64,000 nt of DNA from Blastomussa wellsi (taxonomy: Eukaryota; Cnidaria; Anthozoa; Scleractinia; Plerogyridae). The stretch spans positions 12,689,276 to 12,753,275 of the forward strand of contig OX393572.1 of NCBI GenBank assembly GCA_947652115.1. The letters are read 5' to 3'. The notes under the pieces are model-generated. The model had not been told where the DNA came from. It searched no databases and saw nothing but the letters and a program-made list of their open reading frames with translations. This document shows, one piece after another, positions 58,701 through 64,000 of the stretch (within the stretch, counting starts at the first letter, position 1; each line of letters begins with the position of its first letter). The translations under genes were made by a program, and so were the position numbers.

Positions 58701-61700
58701 GTTCAACAAGATGCCAAGATCCTTGAACAAGAAATTACAGGTTACACAAAGAGACTATTTATAGAGTCAAAATTGGCACTAGCCTCAATTAATATGGTGA
58801 ATGAAGGATGGAGAAAAGCCCTTTTACAACTGCGTTCTACACCATAACTTCAATTTAAACTCTTCATGAAGTTCAAACTGGCACATTAAGTGTGAGCTAT
58901 GGTATCTGAACTCTGTCAACAAAAACCACCATAATTATGTGATCATTAAAACATCAAATCAGATGAACTGAACTTAATTTATCAATGGCAGTGTCTAAAA
59001 TAAAATTATATTCAACTATAATGCAGCTTTCAAAGTTTCATTCTTGAAAATTACCACTGACAAGATCAACAAGCACCCACATGCCACATGTAAATACATT
59101 TTTATAGACATACATCAACTGACAGACCTCATTTTCAGGACCCAGTTAATAAAAATCCTTGCCAGTTATAGCCCACTTTGGAAAATACCATAATACTCTC
59201 TGTTTGTCCCCAAAATTTTGCATAAGTATTGTTTCCAGTTTCTCTTGGGACTCACAATGGTCCCAAGAGAAAACAAAAACAATGCTTATGCAAAATTTTG
59301 GGGGACAAACAACGAGTATTATGGTATTTTCCGAAGTGGCCTATATGAAGCAAACTTTCAGCAGCTTACACTAGGAATGGATTTGTTAGTAAAATGTGTG
59401 TTGAACATCACTTATCTCACATTACTAACTATTTACAGCCTGGGCCAAACAATGATAGAGTATGATATTTGAAGGGCCTCTCGTTTGGCCACCAACTAAC
59501 ATGCACTATCATCACAATACAATAATGGGGGTGACCAGAGGAGCCTGCAATCCTGATTGCAACATTACTATTATAAATGCATATGCGGGAGTTTGTAGTT
59601 GGCCCCTGACTCAATTTTTGCTCCATTTGTGCCAAGCAATCTTCGTGTTGGATGTCATTTCCGGCCTAATAATTAGCCTCCTGCGCAGACGACTTAGGAC
59701 TCGTCACGCTGGAGAAAAGCGTGACGAGCCCTAAGCCATCTACACAGGACGCTAGGCCTCATTCCGCCCTGAGTGATGTAGCATGCATGTAGCAAAAGTA
59801 TCATAAACAGGTGAAAAACCCAGGTTTAAGAGGTTTACCAACAAGAACTTTCAAACACATTTGCATTACTTTTTGTTGAATGTGGCCCAAAAGATAACAC
59901 ATTCCTTGCAAATAAATGTTCATACCCTGTGAATCTTTTATTTGAACTGTTTGATTGTAACAAAACCTTTAAAGGACCCCAGTCCGGTGAACCACGTCTT
60001 TATTATTGTTTACGTGTGAGAGGTCCAGTATTATAGTGTGTTGAAACGAAAGAGATCACTGAGAAGCTTGCTGTTACACTTTCAGAAACATAACTTCCAG
60101 CAACTGCCATAGGATTTCAATTTCCATAATTTTGATCGCATCAAAAATGGCGGAGGCTTCTTTCATATATGTAACTGCACATTATGACTTTCACTGCACG
60201 CTTTATAGCGAGACACGCTGTCACGCTCACATGTTAACAGCCGAGTCAGTCACTACTTGTGAAGTTTGTTATCGCTTGTAACACAAGGAGCGGTTGCCCC
60301 TTCACCTGCCCTATCGAAGAGACTCTGCTCACCTGTATACAAGCCATTAGGCATATGATAAAACTGCTTGACTACCATGAAGTGCTTGACTACCATGAAC
60401 TTTTATTCACATTGAACTTGTTTAAATATCTCCTGACAGTTGATGATAGTTTTTATTGTTTGACCACGCACATGTCAGTTCACGATAGTTGGGAAGATTA
60501 AGGCTGCGTCTACACGAACACAGTTTCATTTGTAACCACATCGCTTTCGATGCATTTACACCTCTTGTTTACACGGCGCCAAATGGAAACCAGGTAGTTT
60601 TGGAAACGCCGTCAAAAGTGGAGCGTTTCCAAAATGACACGGTTTTATATTTTCTCGTGTAAACGGCTGAAGTGGAGAAAGTGCATCGATTGTAAAACGA
60701 TTGCGTATTAGCGTAAAATTGGCCGGTTCTCAAATAGTAAACATGGTGAACGCATGGAAGGCAGCGCTTGCTTATCCAAAACGCTTTGGAAAACAATATA
60801 ATTTGGTTTTATCAACTGGGTTGATAATGTCAATGGTTATAGCGGGTTTCGCCCATAACGAGTTTCGCCCACATCGTTTCGCCCAGAACGAGAATCGTTT
60901 CGCCCAGAACGAGAATCGTTTCGCCCAGAAGTAGAAGTAGCTAAAAGGAAAGTAGCGCCTTGTAAATAAAATTGAAAATAAAATAAAATTGAAGTTTACT
61001 CTGAAAGGTGCATCTCCGAGAACGAACGTTGTATAATGCCGTGAAGAACTTGACTTGTCCCGAGACCATAAAAATGTTGTAAGCTCGCGCGGATCTAGTT
61101 TTGTGTAATGCGTGCTATGCCGTGAAGAACTTGACCGAGACCTGTTGAAACGAACAAGTTGTCACTTCCACTGAGAATCGAGTGGGGATTGGTGAGGTAA
61201 TCAGACGTCCACGGCGTTTACAACTCTTTATAATTTACCGATTAAACGAGCCCTTCAACAATTTTTCTTGGTTGAATTATGAACCCGAAACTTTTATACC
61301 GCACGCTTTGTCGGAGTCAGAAAAATTAACGTTCTTAGCACGACTCAAGCTCGAGTCACGCGGTAAGTTCGGGTTAATGACTTTGTCTTTTTATAAAATA
61401 TAGTTTACGATTTGACGATAATTGAGCACTATTATAATGTATAATAGCTTCGATGTGTGAAAACACTTACGCGTGGAACACATCATCGTTGCAAATCTTT
61501 TGTATACAGAAGGAGGACTCGAACCCGGGACCACCTGATTACAAGTCCAGCGCCCTGACCACTAGGCCACGCACGCCTCCTCCTGCAAATGATAGTTCTA
61601 AATTAAGTTGTAGGATAAGGGATTAAGTTAAATTTATTTATTGCAAAAGTTACATTTTAGCCCTTAGAATAAAATTGCTTTCTTTAAAACGTTTGTAGTT

Positions 61701-63040
61701 ATTCATTTCGTTATTAAGCTTACATTGCGGAATTAGAGTACACGTGAGAAAGCGAATAACGGTCAATAACCTAATATTCAATTTCTTTGAATACAAGCGA
61801 AAAGTGTAAACTGGCGACTTCCATGTTCATTCATCATTGATCGCTTTCCGGGCAAACGCGCACACGGACACACAATTGAACAGAAAGAACAAAATATAGT
61901 GAACGTGAATAGCTAATTAGGGAATACATATTTTTCGAATCAAACATTTCACTTACAGTCTTGCAGTCTGATAATGTTTTTGTGTTTAAGAGATTTTGCC
62001 TTTGCTAGCGCTTGCAAGGTGAAGAAATCGTCCGAGTTCGTAACAAAGCTTGGAAGCCTGGCTTTTCCAAGAAACAACGGCCAGGGAACTGGGAAGGGGT
62101 TTTGGTCGTCCATTTTGATTCGGCTCGCGTTTATTTAGTTTTTTGGTTAGTGCTTGCAACTTCAAGAGGCATTTTTCCACACTTGAAGATGCTGTCAACT
62201 CAGAAAATCAGAGATGTGTGTTTCAATGGATAGATATCGATAATCGAGGCGAAGTATGTACGTAAGCTTTCTTACGAATCTCGACGTGACTCGTCAGAAA
62301 TAATTCTAGTCGGATCAGATATTCGTATCTGTACTTAGCTCGTTCAGTTATGGTCTGGGTCTAGGAGGAGATTAGGTCAGTTTAGGTCTGGGCGAAACGA
62401 GTTTAGGTCTTGGGCGAAACGAGTTTAGGTCTTGGGCGAAACGAGTTTAGGTCTTGGGCGAAACGAGTTTTGGTCTGGGCGAAACGCTTCATGGGCGAAA
62501 CTCGTTATGGGCGAAACCCGCGGCTACCATGTCAATTGGCCACCGTAAAGAGATTCAATTGCTGACGTTTCGAGCGTTAGCCCTTCGTCGGAGCGAATCC
62601 TTTGGAAAACAGTCTTGGAAAACGGTTAGATGGGCTCCGTGTAAAGACTTTGAAACCGTATCGTTTTCGATGAGGTTGAAACCGTGTTGATTGGAAAACG
62701 CGTTCATGTAAACGCAGCCTAAACTATCATCGACTATCATGCTCCATTTGAGCAGAAGTCTAGCAGAGTTCAAAAAGTCATATTCTGTTGGACTTGGCGC
62801 TTTGAGAGTTAGACTCAAGTAAGATAAAATCAAAAAAGATGCAAATGTAAAGCGAAGAAACAGAGCCCTGGCTAGGATAATACCCATGCCAGGAAGCTAC
62901 ATGCGACACTCGTCAAAAAACATGAGCTTTTATAATTGACCACTGCATTTTGCGCGAAATTTGGGGGTTTATGGATAATATTAGACGTACCCGCCTTTCT
63001 TTCCTTTTCCTCCTTTTGCTTTCTTGCCTTTTTTAGGCAT
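40767..63040 (-). CDS. BBOF1: Basal body-orientation factor 1-like coiled-coil protein, complete
   Basis: Fourteen exons in coding order: 63040-62991, 58669-58547, 57644-57521, 57063-56998, 56520-56458, 55403-55323, 54881-54730, 53273-53177, 49026-48958, 47146-47034, 44379-44289, 43488-43421, 43190-42930 and 40962-40767. All phases close, giving 517 residues, near the roughly 530 of vertebrate BBOF1. The N-terminus is lysine/glycine-rich (MPKKGKKAKGGKGKKG). The middle is a long heptad-rich coiled coil, including FFEEKVRLQQEASKKIAELA. The distal part has ELKTKEMNRVKRLAKTILDQ and LTWEQRERILRMLFAKMNG, followed by a proline/threonine-rich tail. BBOF1 (CCDC176) works at basal bodies and motile-cilium axonemes. 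The family name rests on remembered resemblance in order and length, not a search. Introns carry a DNA transposon, several MITEs and a satellite-like array. Confidence 0.85.
41990..42163. repeat. Inverted repeat beside a hammerhead palindrome
   Basis: 'cgtaagacttatcaagtc' near 41992 is mirrored near 42143 ('gacttgataaatcttacg'), together with the adjacent 'atccagttcaccaacttg'. It abuts the palindrome at 42164-42362, so the two probably form one retroelement-derived composite in the last BBOF1 intron. Confidence 0.6.
42164..42362. mobile_element. Palindrome carrying two head-to-head hammerhead-ribozyme motifs
   Basis: Arms of about 75 bp are inverted. Each arm has, in opposite orientation, CACC-CTGAAGA-(GGC stem-loop GCC)-GAAAC-GTC-GGTG, at about 42191-42233 (minus) and 42294-42336 (plus). 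That is a CUGANGA/GAAA core with helix I (CACC/GGTG) and helix II (GGC/GCC). Minimal type hammerheads of this form are known in Penelope-like retroelements. No reverse-transcriptase frame is attached. Confidence 0.65.
44633..45802 (-). CDS. Transposon-encoded protein, 389 residues, no recognised domain
   Basis: It starts at the ATG at 45802. The protein has a Cys cluster around CEFCAKFPC (near residues 130-138), a basic coiled stretch (RLKKEKRSEERKRKKQEE), a segment LAKQTVPALNLFLDRHHLAHGKMKKAEKV that loosely recalls a SAP-type DNA-binding motif, and an acidic Asp/Glu-rich tail. It is in the same frame as the open region 46165-45842, separated only by the TGA at 45844-45842. Together they may be one protein of about 510 residues broken by a nonsense change, or two exons. 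I do not assign an enzymatic function. Confidence 0.65.
   Translation of the reverse strand: MQWKFHDALDGLTQDEIAALSLDDIKKREELAIEQNAWTVARNMAERINHEPGPAGDYMQSFLTPHKNAQFFFNTEQLRQFFSAPDSKKKDIPGSAYFKKINTFMEEHVQVGELYLEYLKGDCQNTNKTLCEFCAKFPCSAPGLERVPRPMPDQRALPELCYLPFDKTPTVTSSGSQRDIDDYQPRAQIKKKFEDGTLALDDAESIGIFSKRFAVEESLTRKYLEHLEYIRLKKEKRSEERKRKKQEEVMRTYDDFDWVEMFHKGTLAKQTVPALNLFLDRHHLAHGKMKKAEKVNTINAWLANSEYHKIQQSGIHDEDNEAKDDGDPAESMDSDVSDDEDDVILVEVGEPSDDDGSDSDNDEILQPRNSRTGRPCTTYMTRHFYGDSN
45842..46165 (-). pseudogene. Upstream in-frame segment of the transposon protein, ended by TGA
   Basis: 107 codons in frame with the 389-residue reading frame downstream. There is no ATG at its beginning: the open region starts after a TAA nine bases upstream and its first codon is TTG. 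So the true 5' part is missing, spliced from elsewhere, or removed by an internal deletion. The content is helical and acidic (EQLWEVYGALQRKVDQVLE) with no recognised fold. Confidence 0.5.
46156..46788 (+). CDS. Second transposon-encoded open region, basic protein (5' incomplete)
   Basis: The open frame follows an acceptor-like 'ttcacttgcag' ending at 46155, so it is likely a 3' exon rather than a complete gene. It has a lysine/arginine-rich nuclear-localisation-like block (KKRRQKENRSKSKKRR), then KRDVKWLKLLFAKKMFTKEAI and an acidic stretch (TDTEDDFTEDD). It may be a DNA-binding accessory protein of the transposon. It is divergent from, and slightly overlaps, the minus-strand open region, which suggests the element's centre has been deleted. 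The last ~40 residues may be beyond a donor site. Confidence 0.5.
   Translation, partial: DDASAFTKAGKLKTGQECSHKFNEKCFGVLTSLKTKILESLKKMQTLEEKNKRMYPVAKGGSASKKRRQKENRSKSKKRRIERKEKSCQRVFSLAVASSCSYGDKIVESHLLNKDAISKMGKRDVKWLKLLFAKKMFTKEAIQICNSLNPNLETGSDTDTEDDFTEDDVSRCNNEQFYSKSFITLYYCHLSVKLCICTYLQLIKLKHNCS
47286..47530. mobile_element. MITE, family F3, copy B (right end lost)
   Basis: It begins 'cttaaaggagctacatcac' and follows the body of the copy at 18143-18383 closely, but the right terminal repeat is replaced by 'gtgacatcaac'. It is in BBOF1 intron 9. Confidence 0.65.
47755..47990 (+). mobile_element. 3' end of a non-LTR retrotransposon
   Basis: 47757-47855 reads KLIVYCRTIKEWNSLPSNII and ends at a TGA. 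This is the RT-IKEWNSLP signature usually found at the C-terminus of LINE reverse-transcriptase proteins. An AT-rich 3' tail with (TTA)n follows. The copy is strongly 5'-truncated. Confidence 0.7.
49405..49475 (-). repeat. tRNA-like sequence (SINE head or tRNA pseudogene)
   Basis: On the minus strand, GGCAGAGTGGTTTCGGCACC resembles an A box and GGTCCCGGGTCCAAGTCC a B box. The stems do not pair well enough for a functional tRNA. It is in BBOF1 intron 8. Confidence 0.45.
51237..52310. mobile_element. 1.07-kb TIR element with GGGGCC-rich ends and 8-bp target duplication
   Basis: The ends begin GGGTGTCAGTAAAACGCGG, mirrored at 52290-52310. Inverted arms run about 130 bp, through a GC-rich block (51256-51292) and a 'ttttctccttttttgttttt' tract to 'ggataataatggta'. 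TTGAAACA flanks it directly at 51229-51236 and 52311-52318. An 8-bp duplication fits hAT-like transposition. The interior is non-coding, so the element is non-autonomous. It lies in BBOF1 intron 8. Confidence 0.8.
52851..53106. mobile_element. MITE with CCATTCTCGTCCCCAGAGG ends
   Basis: The inverted ends CCATTCTCGTCCCCAGAGG and 'cctctggggacgagaatgg' are nearly perfect. A second inner pair ('gtccgagaaacccggacttc') is present. Related, decayed pieces are at about 50617-50697 and 14520-14630. It lies 70 bp from BBOF1 exon 8. Confidence 0.8.
53582..53732. mobile_element. Diverged copy of the CAGGGG MITE
   Basis: It shares 'gggatgacttgcg', 'gtcattccttagtggtgcacc' and a terminal 'gatctgtccctg' with the element at 12512-12657. 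The left end is expanded by a G run. Confidence 0.65.
53736..53907. mobile_element. MITE-A with TAAAGCCCCG ends
   Basis: TAAAGCCCCGATCAAACGG and 'ccgttttatcggggctta' are inverted. The interior is built from repeated 'gatgatag'/'ctatcatc' units. A second copy, split by insertions, flanks the nest at 60430-60501 and 62720-62760. Confidence 0.75.
55500..56450 (+). repeat. 107-bp tandem array in BBOF1 intron 5
   Basis: About six well-conserved units, each containing 'ggcctgcaatgtctgcaaaa', 'gctagtcagctgcatggc' and 'gcatgcacatatacgtcaca', run from about 55515 to 56130. Two to three degenerate units ('gataggccagcaat') continue to about 56450. No coding potential. Confidence 0.9.
57700..57905 (+). 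repeat. SINE-like element in BBOF1 intron 2
   Basis: A tRNA-like head ('gtgattagagtgctagac', 'agtttaagttcattaag') is followed by 'gggtatcagggaatttaatg' and 'gatggactagcacc', matching the SINE bodies at 1577 and 7228 at low identity. It is just upstream of exon 3. Confidence 0.55.
58286..58447. repeat. Long hairpin repeat
   Basis: 'gtctgtatgggggaatcttg' and 'tcggtcgtgagtacagacc' are mirrored by the right half ('ggtctgtactcacgacc', 'caagattctcccatacagac'). 'ataataaacatcttattaac' forms the outer ends. The loop is at about 58362-58372. It lies just downstream of BBOF1 exon 2 in intron 2. Confidence 0.75.
59168..59344. repeat. Inverted-repeat element
   Basis: 'ggaaaataccataatact' and 'caaaattttgcataag' in the left arm are matched by 'agtattatggtattttcc' and 'cttatgcaaaattttg' in the right. 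The centre is 'tgggactcacaatggtccca'. It is in BBOF1 intron 1. Confidence 0.75.
60835..62528. mobile_element. 1.69-kb hAT-like non-autonomous element with TTTCGCCCA arrays
   Basis: The 8-bp duplication ATGTCAAT lies at 60827-60834 and 62529-62536, and the empty site is seen intact at 20347-20360. Terminal GG-T...GCGGGTTTCGCCCATAAC repeats are inverted. Subterminal TTTCGCCCA copies number five on the left and about seven, inverted, on the right. There is no transposase. A tRNA-like segment sits inside at 61508-61583. Confidence 0.8.
61508..61583 (-). repeat. tRNA-Thr-like sequence inside the hAT-like element
   Basis: The minus strand reads GTGGCCTAGTGGTCAGGGCG (A box), an anticodon-like loop GACTTGTAATC and GGTCCCGGGTTCGAGTCC (B box). 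T-stem pairing is imperfect, so a pseudo-tRNA or SINE head is more likely than a working tRNA gene. Confidence 0.45.
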
Positions 63041-63415
63041 TTTATCACAGGAAAATTTTTCAGCTTCTCGCTTTGGAAAACCGACTTCACAAAATGGCCG
63101 ACCGGTTGAATGTGTTCTCGTTTCCAGGCAACGTTTGTTGACACTCCAACCAAAAATACTTACCAGGGTAAGGATAGGAAGTGTGGAGTCACGAAACTTC
63201 ACTATTGAGGGTGGGGAAAGTGAAGTAAGCGTCATTTAGATCTGGGCACAAGCGGTCAACTTCTAAAAACAGAAACATTACGTATTGAATTAACATGGCG
63301 GATTGAACAGCGTTTCAAAATGGGTTGGTATATTTAGCTGTGATCTGAGATCATACTTCGCAGTTTTGTCCATTTGAAGACAGCTAAAGGTTCTTTTCAC
63401 TTTCTTTTCTCAAAC
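63041..63415. promoter_or_regulatory. Shared divergent promoter region of BBOF1 and IST1
   Basis: Only 375 bp separate the two start codons, so the 5' UTRs and promoters must overlap or abut. It contains the X-box at 63120-63132 but no clear TATA box. Confidence 0.7.
63120..63132. promoter_or_regulatory. RFX X-box upstream of BBOF1
   Basis: GTTTCCAGGCAAC fits RYYNYY-N1-RRNRAC without mismatch. It is 80 bp from the BBOF1 start codon and 284 bp from the IST1 start. RFX factors drive cilium genes through such sites at this distance, which agrees with the BBOF1 assignment. Confidence 0.65.
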
Positions 63416-63810
63416 ATGCTCGGTTCAGGGTTTAGCAAGCAGAAACTCAAGGTGAATTTAAAGTTGGCAATCAACCGACTCAAACTGTTGGAGAAAAAGA
63501 AGAGTGAGTTTGTTCTTATTTCTTGGCATTTCGTCATTGTTTCTCTCTGTGCATTGCACGAAGCGTTTAAAATAAGTTACCGTTCATCTGCAGAAGTATT
63601 TTACAGTGAGTAATCTAACATCGCTCGGTGTTTAGAAGGAGAATCGTGAATTCGGTCGACTTAAGCTAATTAACGAGTCTTGTGTTTTGAAGGCTTTGAA
63701 ATTAATTTTTTTTTGCTGCTCTTACATAAACAGCGGAGTTAGCACAGAAAGCAAGAAGAGAAATTGCTGACTACATAAATAATGGCAAAGAAGAAAGAGC
63801 AAGGATAAGA
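63416..63810 (+). CDS. IST1: IST1 homolog, ESCRT-III-associated protein (first two exons, partial)
   Basis: Exon 1 is 63416-63503 and exon 2 is 63734-63810; a GT donor follows each, and the gene continues beyond the window. The protein begins MLGSGFSKQKLKVNLKLAIN and continues with RLKLLEKKKTELAQKARREI and ADYINNGKEERARIR. This is the highly conserved first helix region of the IST1 domain. IST1 binds ESCRT-III subunits and VPS4 and acts in endosomal sorting and abscission. The start is the first ATG and matches the family start. Phase 1 joins exon 1 to exon 2 cleanly. Confidence 0.93.
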
Positions 63811-64000
63811 GTAAGTAACTGCTGCAATTCGAATTCATAGTGCATTAATCTGACTTTTCAATTGCTAGGAGAACTGTCTGAATTGGAGGCTATTTTTTGG
63901 TGGGATTATGCACAACTGTATAGGGAATATTTTTTTCCTTTAAGATCAAGCAAAATGAAAATGATTTTTATGTTAATTAATTTCTGTACAAAGTACTTAG
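63811..64000 (+). other. IST1 intron 2 (continues off the window)
   Basis: It starts with the donor GTAAGT at 63811. No repeat or further exon is seen before the window ends. Confidence 0.7.

Larger units (their letters stand above)
60796..62600 (-). mobile_element. 103-bp Penelope/hammerhead fragment with 11-bp target duplication, itself split
   Basis: Pieces 60796-60834 and 62537-62600 join into a sequence matching 20321-20424. TTTGGAAAACA is directly repeated at 60785-60795 and 62601-62611. It includes the hammerhead-like core at about 62564-62598 (minus strand). Confidence 0.75.
60502..62719. mobile_element. MITE-B with GGCTGCGT ends and TAA target duplication
   Basis: The left end GGCTGCGTCTACACGAAC and right end (minus strand) GGCTGCGTTTACATGAAC are inverted. 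TAA is duplicated at 60499-60501 and 62720-62722, as in PIF/Harbinger MITEs. Without its own insertion the element is about 400 bp. Confidence 0.75.
60430..62760. mobile_element. MITE-A copy split by nested insertions
   Basis: The left part (60430-60501) and right part (62720-about 62760) match the 'gttgatgatag'/'actatcatcgactatcatg' body of the intact copy at 53736-53907. Removing the insertion and one copy of the TAA duplication rebuilds a continuous 'gggaagattaaactatc', comparable to the intact copy's 'gggaagtaaaaactatc'. Confidence 0.7.

Noticed and set aside
61508..61583. A functional tRNA-Thr gene
   Set aside because: A and B boxes are good, but the T stem and acceptor stem do not pair well, and it sits inside a mobile element.

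Overview
The window is animal nuclear DNA: AT-rich, with compact intron-rich genes and dense short transposable elements. The gene families, the many foldback MITEs, the tRNA-derived SINE-like elements and the Penelope-type fragments with hammerhead-ribozyme motifs suggest a cnidarian, probably an anthozoan such as a stony coral. That is an inference; nothing in the sequence names the species.

Five host genes can be read. On the left edge (minus strand, 1-338) is the first coding exon of a RING plus TRAF-type zinc-finger protein, probably an E3 ubiquitin ligase. Next (plus strand, 4751-12437) is a complete ten-exon CDKL1-type kinase of 354 residues with all catalytic motifs. Facing it (minus strand, 19893-36042) is a calcium/calmodulin-type cyclic nucleotide phosphodiesterase of the PDE1 family, about 16 exons and 600 residues, with a possible N-terminal acylation motif. 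Then (minus strand, 40767-63040) comes a complete 14-exon BBOF1-like coiled-coil basal-body protein of 517 residues. It lies head to head with IST1 (plus strand, from 63416), an ESCRT-III-associated protein whose first two exons are in the window. Exon boundaries were set by hand from GT/AG sites, phase and family resemblance, and the phases close for every internal junction listed.

CDKL1 and BBOF1 are both cilium/basal-body genes. A perfect RFX X-box sits 80 bp upstream of the BBOF1 start codon, in the 375-bp divergent promoter shared with IST1.

Intergenic and intronic DNA is mostly mobile elements. They include a 2.49-kb DNA transposon with 41-bp terminal inverted repeats inside a BBOF1 intron, which encodes unfamiliar proteins. 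A 1.07-kb element has GGGGCC-rich ends and an 8-bp target duplication. A four-level nest of elements at 60.4-62.8 kb can be fully dissected from its target-site duplications. There are several MITE families with two to four copies each, long foldback elements, and Penelope/hammerhead fragments. A TIR element at 18.4-19.2 kb carries a perfect X-box of its own. Tandem repeats include (TAA)n, (CAGA)n, mixed CAAT/CACT tetranucleotides, a 107-bp satellite-like array in a BBOF1 intron, and a triplicated small MITE.
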